NCBI RefSeq assembly: GCF_900199545.1
Contig: NZ_LT962671.1
Location: 2,438,846-2,495,869 of the forward strand
Direction: 5' to 3'
Source of the DNA: Raoultibacter massiliensis
GTDB lineage: Bacteria; Actinomycetota; Coriobacteriia; Coriobacteriales; Eggerthellaceae
Length of the DNA: 57,024 nucleotides
Position numbers and translations under genes: made by a program. This document shows positions 52,415 to 57,024 of this stretch, piece by piece. How positions within the stretch are numbered: the first letter of the stretch is position 1; each line of letters opens with the position of its first letter. The notes under the pieces are model-generated. The model made no database searches. It was not told the DNA's origin and was given only the letters and a program-made list of their open reading frames with translations.

Positions 52415-54259
52415 ATGAAAGAGAACGAATACGAGGGTACCGGGCAAAGCGACAGCCACCACGCTTTATCGAGGCGCGGATTTCTCAAAGGAGCGGCTGC
52501 AACAGGAGCGCTAGCGGCGGCAAGCGCCGTGTTCGCAGGATGCTCCTCGCCGAACAAAACCGATTCGACTCCAGCCTCCGACAAAGAAGACAGCGCAAAA
52601 GCGGCATTCGAAGCCGAGGCCGCACCGATCGACCCCGTTGAGCCCCCGGCCTCATGGGACGGAGAAGCCGATGTGATCGTCGTCGGTTCGGGCGGCGGCG
52701 GCATGGCGTCTGCCATTCGCCTGGCAATGGATGGATACGATGTCATCATGCTCGAAAAGGACCAGACTACGGGTGGTGCCTCGCGGTATTCGGGCCATTT
52801 CGTCAACTTCGGCGGGCACAAACTGGCCGAAGAGGCTCAATGGGCGTACCCGAGCTACCCCTATGACCCCGACGCCATCGTCGAATATCTGAACGACCTT
52901 TGGCAGCAAAGCGCCGATCCTGCCTTGCTTCGCGTGCAAGCGGTCGAGGGGCCGCACTGCATCGATTGGATGGCCGATACGCTCGGCGTGCCCTGGGCGC
53001 CCGCCGACAGCACCCCGTCGGGCATGCGCAGCCTCCATTGGGACGGTCAGATCACCAAAACCAATGCCATCAAGATCAACGACCACACGTTCAACTACCT
53101 CACCGACTTCGCTACCGAACAGGGCGTCGATATTCGACTGGGCACCGAGGCGAAAGCGCTGGTCGTCGACCAGGGAGCGGTTGTCGGCGTAAAAGTCGCC
53201 GCAGCCGACGGTGAATCCTATCTTCACGCCGGAAAGGCCGTCGTGCTCACCGCGGGCGGTTTCGAGATGAACCGCGCCATGCTGAAGAAGTACCTGCCAT
53301 CGAGCTTCGACGGCTTCGCAAACGTACCCTGCCCGCCGTGCAACACCGGTGAATGCATCCGCATGGGCATCGGCGCTGGCGCCGATATGTCCGGATACGA
53401 TTCTTCGCATTGCTACGACGGCGGCGTCTGGTGGAAGGATTACGATCAATACGAAACCCGGATGACAGCGCACGTCAACAAGGATGGGAATCAAGCCGTG
53501 CGCCAGCCCTGGCTCCTTCTCAACAGTTCGGGCGACCGCGTTCCATACCTGGGAACAACCTATCAACCCTACCCCTACGCCCCATCCGGATCGCCCTATG
53601 TGTTCGGCCTGACCGACCAAGCCGTTGTCGAAATGATGCAGCCAGGCAACCGCACCTTCGTATGTTTTGATTCGAAGTACGAGGATCTCGTCTCCGAAAA
53701 CTATTTCAAGCAGGGAGTTTGCAGGGTCGGCAAGATCATTCCAGACGACGACCCGCTCATCGATCGCGTACCCGAGTGGCAACGCGACTGGCGCACTGGG
53801 TTCGAGATGATGGTGGAAGACGGGGCCGTCAAGAAATGCGACACGGTCGAGGAGCTCGAAGAAGCGCTCGGGCTCGACAAGGGGCTGCTCGTCAACGCCG
53901 TTAAATCCTGGAACGAAGCGTGCGACGCGGGGGAAGACAACATGCCTACCTTCAAATACGACCCGAGCTGGATGATCCCCATCAACGAGCCGCCGTATTA
54001 CGGCGCCGCGATCGGCGGAAACATCTTCACGACAAAATGCGGTCTGCGCATCAACGATAAAATGCAGGTCATCAACGTCGAAGGCGAAGTCATCCCCGGC
54101 CTGTATGCGGGATGGCATACGGCTGGCGGCGCCAACGGAGAAAGCAATATCGCAGGAAAGCCGTTCGGCGGAATGTACGGTGACGTTTGCCAATCGTTCG
54201 TCGGAGGATACATAGCCGCAGGCTCCATCATAACCGCAGACGGAAAAGACGCTTCGTAG
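52415..54259 (+). CDS. Tat-exported FAD-dependent reductase (fumarate reductase/ketosteroid dehydrogenase-like)
   Basis: Protein of 614 residues, longer than flavoproteins 1 and 2. Twin-arginine signal LSRRGFLKG (18-26), hydrophobic core and FAGCSS near 40-45, a charged linker, then the FAD motif VVGSGGGGMASAI (89-101). The later segments GSPYVFGLTDQAVVEMMQ and TKCGLRINDKMQVINVEGEVIPGLYAGWHTAGGANGES follow the flavocytochrome/3-ketosteroid dehydrogenase pattern. No heme or FMN domain. Ribosome site AAGGAAGGGAG ends 7 bases before the ATG. It converges on a LysR gene across a shared terminator; that regulator is the likely controller, although the layout is tail to tail. Confidence 0.9.
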   Translation: MKENEYEGTGQSDSHHALSRRGFLKGAAATGALAAASAVFAGCSSPNKTDSTPASDKEDSAKAAFEAEAAPIDPVEPPASWDGEADVIVVGSGGGGMASAIRLAMDGYDVIMLEKDQTTGGASRYSGHFVNFGGHKLAEEAQWAYPSYPYDPDAIVEYLNDLWQQSADPALLRVQAVEGPHCIDWMADTLGVPWAPADSTPSGMRSLHWDGQITKTNAIKINDHTFNYLTDFATEQGVDIRLGTEAKALVVDQGAVVGVKVAAADGESYLHAGKAVVLTAGGFEMNRAMLKKYLPSSFDGFANVPCPPCNTGECIRMGIGAGADMSGYDSSHCYDGGVWWKDYDQYETRMTAHVNKDGNQAVRQPWLLLNSSGDRVPYLGTTYQPYPYAPSGSPYVFGLTDQAVVEMMQPGNRTFVCFDSKYEDLVSENYFKQGVCRVGKIIPDDDPLIDRVPEWQRDWRTGFEMMVEDGAVKKCDTVEELEEALGLDKGLLVNAVKSWNEACDAGEDNMPTFKYDPSWMIPINEPPYYGAAIGGNIFTTKCGLRINDKMQVINVEGEVIPGLYAGWHTAGGANGESNIAGKPFGGMYGDVCQSFVGGYIAAGSIITADGKDAS

Positions 54260-54286
54260 CTGACGGTCGCTCCAAATGCACGCAAG

Positions 54287-54316
54287 GACGCACCCCCTCA
54301 TCGAGCGGGGTGCGTC
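54287..54316. terminator. Two-way terminator between flavoprotein 3 and LysR
   Basis: A 10-bp stem GACGCACCCC/GGGGTGCGTC ends exactly at the LysR stop codon and lies 27 bases after the flavoprotein stop. Confidence 0.7.
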
Positions 54317-55264
54317 TTATCGAGAACAGAGCTCGCTGCTTTGGATTCGCCGCACCAACTCACTCACATACATTTGCCCGATATCATCGAAAGCGCTCGG
54401 ATCATATATGAGCAGCATATCTGCTGCCACCGTGAACTCTTCGACGGAAAACATCCTGAAATCCTTACGCGACCGAAACGTCGGATGCAAAGCCTCCACG
54501 ACCATCCCGAACCCATTGTGAGGAGTGGAGAACATATAGTCGGTATAAGTTGCAAACGGCTGATGATCGACCTTGATATCAACCCCCGCAACCTTGAAGT
54601 AATCAACGAACTTGCCCCCGGCGGATACCATGTTGTCAGTATTGCCGAGAAGAAGCGATTGGCCTCGCAGATCTTCGGCGGTAATCTCGGGTTTTTCAAA
54701 AAGCGGATTATTCTTCGTGACCCAGAAATATATCTTCTCGGTGCCGAGACGCAACACCTCGACCTCCGAAGGAAAGCCGAAATCATCTGGAACGCACGAT
54801 TCGTCGACGCCCCTAATCCGAGGATACATGGTCATATCGACCTTTCCCTCGACAATAGCCGCCAAATTGGCATGCGTCGAATAACCGAAGCGTATGTCGA
54901 CCTGAGCTTCGGGGTATCTGGAACGCAAGCTATCGCGAGCAGCTCCGATATGCTCCTCGAGCACCGGATAACCGAGCGTTCCAACCAAGAGCGCCGTCGA
55001 ATTTTGGGAAAGGGCTCGACACTCGAGAAGAGCCGTATCCGCCATCTTCACTATTTCGCGCGCATGCTTCAAGAACAGCTTGCCGCCAGGCGTCAGCTCG
55101 AGAACCCCGTTTCTCTTGATAACGAACGAGATGCCTACCTCGCTCTCAAGTGCCTTGACGTGCGAACGCAAGGCAGGCTGAGAAATGAAAAGGTCTTCGG
55201 CCGCTTTTGTATAGTTGAGCGTGTCGGTAAACGCGATGAACTCTACAAGATGCGCAGTCTCCAT
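54317..55264 (-). CDS. LysR-family transcription regulator
   Basis: Protein of 315 residues: N-terminal LysR helix-turn-helix (FIAFTDTLNYTKAAEDLFISQ, then PALRSHVKALESEVG), and a two-lobed effector domain (LLVGTLGYPVLEEHIGAARD). GGGGAG precedes the start closely. It is the sole regulator beside flavoprotein 3. Unrelated in its effector domain to the LysR at 41677-42630, as expected if each senses a different reductase substrate (inference). Confidence 0.92.
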   Translation of the reverse strand: METAHLVEFIAFTDTLNYTKAAEDLFISQPALRSHVKALESEVGISFVIKRNGVLELTPGGKLFLKHAREIVKMADTALLECRALSQNSTALLVGTLGYPVLEEHIGAARDSLRSRYPEAQVDIRFGYSTHANLAAIVEGKVDMTMYPRIRGVDESCVPDDFGFPSEVEVLRLGTEKIYFWVTKNNPLFEKPEITAEDLRGQSLLLGNTDNMVSAGGKFVDYFKVAGVDIKVDHQPFATYTDYMFSTPHNGFGMVVEALHPTFRSRKDFRMFSVEEFTVAADMLLIYDPSAFDDIGQMYVSELVRRIQSSELCSR

Positions 55265-55456
55265 AGCTCCCCATAAGAACGCCGATTACATCCCCTAGTT
55301 CATCATATACGAGAAAGGGTCTCACTGCATGGGTTTCTTCTCGCCAGAGCAAACCTCAACCAACTATCTGGTACCCGCCAAGCTGCGAGCGTCAAGAAAT
55401 ATCGGCGCTCCTTCGCCCATCCGCAAACCAAAACGACTCACGCAGGAAACGGAGCT

Positions 55457-55711
55457 CCCAGGTGCAGATACGCACGCTTTGCGAACGGCACTCCGAGGCG
55501 CTCGCCAAACGACGCTCGTGAGCAAAAGGGGCACCTGGGGACGGATAATTTCGGTTTTGTACGCTCGAAGTTCTCAGCTGCATTCGGAGACTTCGGGCGG
55601 CAAAAAACGACCGGCTTTCGACCTGGGATTCTTCTGGCATTACCGATCGGCGTGTCCTCGCGAAGCAAAATCCCAATCCGCGGAGGCAGGAAACAGCATA
55701 CAAAACCGAAA
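55457..55711. repeat. Nested inverted repeats in a gene-free gap (family C)
   Basis: Two inverted pairs lie side by side: CCCAGGTGC/GCACCTGGG (55457-55465, 55531-55539), and a 17-nt pair 55549-55565/55695-55711 with 16 matches, containing TTTCGGTTTTGTA and its complement. TGGGATT/AATCCCA inside the second pair extends the fold. The 649-base gap 55265-55913 otherwise shows no gene; frames across it are Arg/Ser-rich accidents. Confidence 0.55.
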
Positions 55712-55913
55712 AAACCTGTACCCAAGTCAAGGTTTTTCTCACGAGAACGCACGATTGCGCCGCCAAGCGTGCCCAGCGCAGCTCGGGGAAGCGCCTGCAG
55801 AGGATCGAAGGCTCGGCAGCAATCGGGACAGACGGCGCCCAGGCACTCGCCGGTAGGCGACGCGACTTTCTCCTCAGGGCCATCGGGCGCGCCAGCCGTA
55901 GCCAGCCGCTGCC

Positions 55914-56999
55914 CTACTCTGCCCGCGAGGCGATGCTCGCGTTGCTGTCGGCGATCTTCGCTTCGATGCGCTCTTTGTCGGCGCCCTCGGCGATCGTGGG
56001 CTGGTAGTTGTTGCGCTCGCTGTTCGACGAGATCAGGCAGGGGATGATTTCGACCGCATCGTCGGTCTCGATCCCGCCTTCGGCCACCGTGAACGTCTGC
56101 TGGAAGATATAGCAATCGGGGTCGAACAGCGTGCGGCTGCCCCCGTAGCAGAAGTTCCCCAACCCATAGATGATGTAGCGCCCGTTGTACTTCTCGTACC
56201 CCTGTAAAACGTGCTGGTGAGAGCCGACCACCACCGTGGCGCCCGCGTCGATGGCGCTATGCGCAAGGGCTATCTGATCGTCAGTTGGATTGTATTCTCG
56301 CATGACGCCCCAATGCATGAACACGATGATGATCTGGGCGCCCTCGTTCTGCGCAGTTTGGATGTTCGCCACCACCTGATCTTGGATACCGAGCCCCAAA
56401 CTCAGCATGTTCGCGCCGATGAGTGCCACTTTGACGCCCTTCACATCCCGATAGGCGACGATCTCGTCACCGAAAGCGGTCACGCCCGCAGCATCGAGGG
56501 CAGCAAGCGTGTCGCCTCGGCTGTTCCATCCGTAATCGTAGATGTGATTGTTCGAAACGGTGGTCGCCTCCACGCTGCTGCGCGCGAAGATCTCCGCATA
56601 CAGCGGCGCGCCTTTGTAGGCATATTCCTTGTCTTCGCGCGTCGTGGCCTCGGTGAGCACACCCTCGCAGTTCGACACCGTAAGATCGTCGGCCTCGAAG
56701 ATGCTCTTCACGTTGGCGAAGAAATAGTCGGGGCCCTGCGCATCGTAATAGCCCGTGAAGCTCGACTCGTAGTCGAAGCTCTCTTCGGTTCCGAGCGTGC
56801 AATCGCCTGCGAACGTGATGGTTATGCCCGTCGGTTCTTCCTCAGAGGCAGCAGGCGGCTCGAAGGAGCCTTCCGAAACGGCGAGCGAATCGCCTCCTGC
56901 AGGCGCACCCGATTGAGGCGAGGCGCTCTGAACCAGCGCATACGCGCCCGCCACTCCCCCAGCGACCAGCGCGAGCAGCACGGCAAGCGCGATCAGCAT
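55914..56999 (-). CDS. CapA-family (poly-gamma-glutamate capsule type) metallophosphatase-like protein, N-terminus probably incomplete
   Basis: At least 361 residues: a hydrophobic N-terminal helix (LIALAVLLALVAGGVAGAYALVQ), a Ser/Pro/Glu-rich linker, then the PGA_cap domain with ITFAGDCTLGTEE, TVSNNHIYDYGW, FMHWGVMREYNPTDDQ and VVVGSHQHVLQGYEKYNGRYIIYGLGNF. CapA takes part in poly-gamma-glutamate synthesis or retention, but many bacteria carry relatives of unknown role and no capB or capC is nearby. The first visible ATG is only about 5 genomic bases from the adapter and lacks both a ribosome site and the basic residues usually before the helix, so the true start probably lies beyond the window. 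Confidence 0.85.
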   Translation of the reverse strand: MLIALAVLLALVAGGVAGAYALVQSASPQSGAPAGGDSLAVSEGSFEPPAASEEEPTGITITFAGDCTLGTEESFDYESSFTGYYDAQGPDYFFANVKSIFEADDLTVSNCEGVLTEATTREDKEYAYKGAPLYAEIFARSSVEATTVSNNHIYDYGWNSRGDTLAALDAAGVTAFGDEIVAYRDVKGVKVALIGANMLSLGLGIQDQVVANIQTAQNEGAQIIIVFMHWGVMREYNPTDDQIALAHSAIDAGATVVVGSHQHVLQGYEKYNGRYIIYGLGNFCYGGSRTLFDPDCYIFQQTFTVAEGGIETDDAVEIIPCLISSNSERNNYQPTIAEGADKERIEAKIADSNASIASRAE

Positions 57000-57004
57000 G
57001 GGGC

Positions 57005-57024
57005 CTGTCTCTTATACACACCCT
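57005..57024. other. Tn5/Nextera transposase adapter remnant at the sequence end
   Basis: Bases 57005-57020 read CTGTCTCTTATACACA, identical to the first 16 bases of the Nextera mosaic end; the last four (CCCT) diverge. This is library adapter, not genome, and marks an assembly break. Confidence 0.9.

Noticed and set aside
52652..54301. 549-codon minus-strand frame opposite flavoprotein 3
   Set aside because: Antisense shadow; the plus strand has Tat signal, FAD motif and a good ribosome site.

Overview
The window looks like the chromosome of a high-GC, anaerobic gut actinobacterium of the class Coriobacteriia, most likely family Eggerthellaceae. The signs are three Tat-exported flavoprotein reductases of the fumarate-reductase type, two membrane-bound LuxR-type regulators, a Tat-exported molybdopterin oxidoreductase, a rubredoxin/ferredoxin stress operon, the non-mevalonate isoprenoid gene ispE, and actinobacterial cell-division genes with a PASTA kinase. 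No phage, integron, CRISPR array, transposase or rRNA was seen. The final bases (57005-57020) match a Tn5/Nextera mosaic end, so the right edge is an assembly end carrying adapter sequence and the last gene is probably cut.

Layout. 1-3931: the end of a fused FtsW/penicillin-binding protein gene and the kinase gene pknB. 4236-4311: tRNA-Arg(CCT), then an inverted-repeat element. 4900-9810: two membrane LuxR regulators diverging from flavoprotein 1, with a palindrome midway between. 9963-13904: a 14-helix drug exporter, tatA and a radical SAM enzyme. 14046-15864: promoter, glycine riboswitch and glycine/alanine symporter. 15939-22401: a five-gene operon on the minus strand (molybdoenzyme, iron-sulfur subunit, TorD chaperone, heme-type sensor kinase, response regulator). 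22692-28828: inverted-repeat element, MATE exporter, a cytidylate-kinase-like gene, a CsaA-like tRNA-binding protein, an odd shikimate kinase homologue and a TetR-ABC operon. 28982-32600: M23 peptidase, DUF2207 protein, tRNA-Ser(GCT). 32849-38296: diguanylate cyclase, quinone reductase, hybrid kinase with a structured leader, LemA. 38460-39728: ferredoxin, rubredoxin-like protein and rubredoxin behind a Fur/PerR-like operator. 39812-44599: repeats, ispE, tadA, a LysR regulator diverging from flavoprotein 2. 44704-51656: repeats, a giant cell-wall subtilase, and a LytS-type kinase with a SARP-like response regulator. 51943-57024: tRNA-Ser(TGA), flavoprotein 3 converging on a LysR regulator, a repeat-rich gap and a CapA-like protein.

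How it works together. The dominant theme is anaerobic respiration on exported reductases. Four Tat substrates (three flavoproteins and the molybdoenzyme) and the tatA component share the window, and each reductase sits beside its own regulator (LuxR pair, LysR, LysR, or a heme-containing two-component system). None of the four has a membrane anchor or cytochrome partner here, so their electron donors must be encoded elsewhere. A second theme is envelope growth and remodelling (FtsW-PBP, PknB, M23, CapA, the sorted subtilase).

Most worth a second look: the five-gene heme-sensor/molybdoenzyme operon with phased TTAAG repeats upstream; the leader of the hybrid kinase, where a 15-bp perfect stem encloses two competing hairpins just before the start codon; and a family of 173-bp elements with matched 27-nt ends, present twice at identical length but with unrelated interiors.
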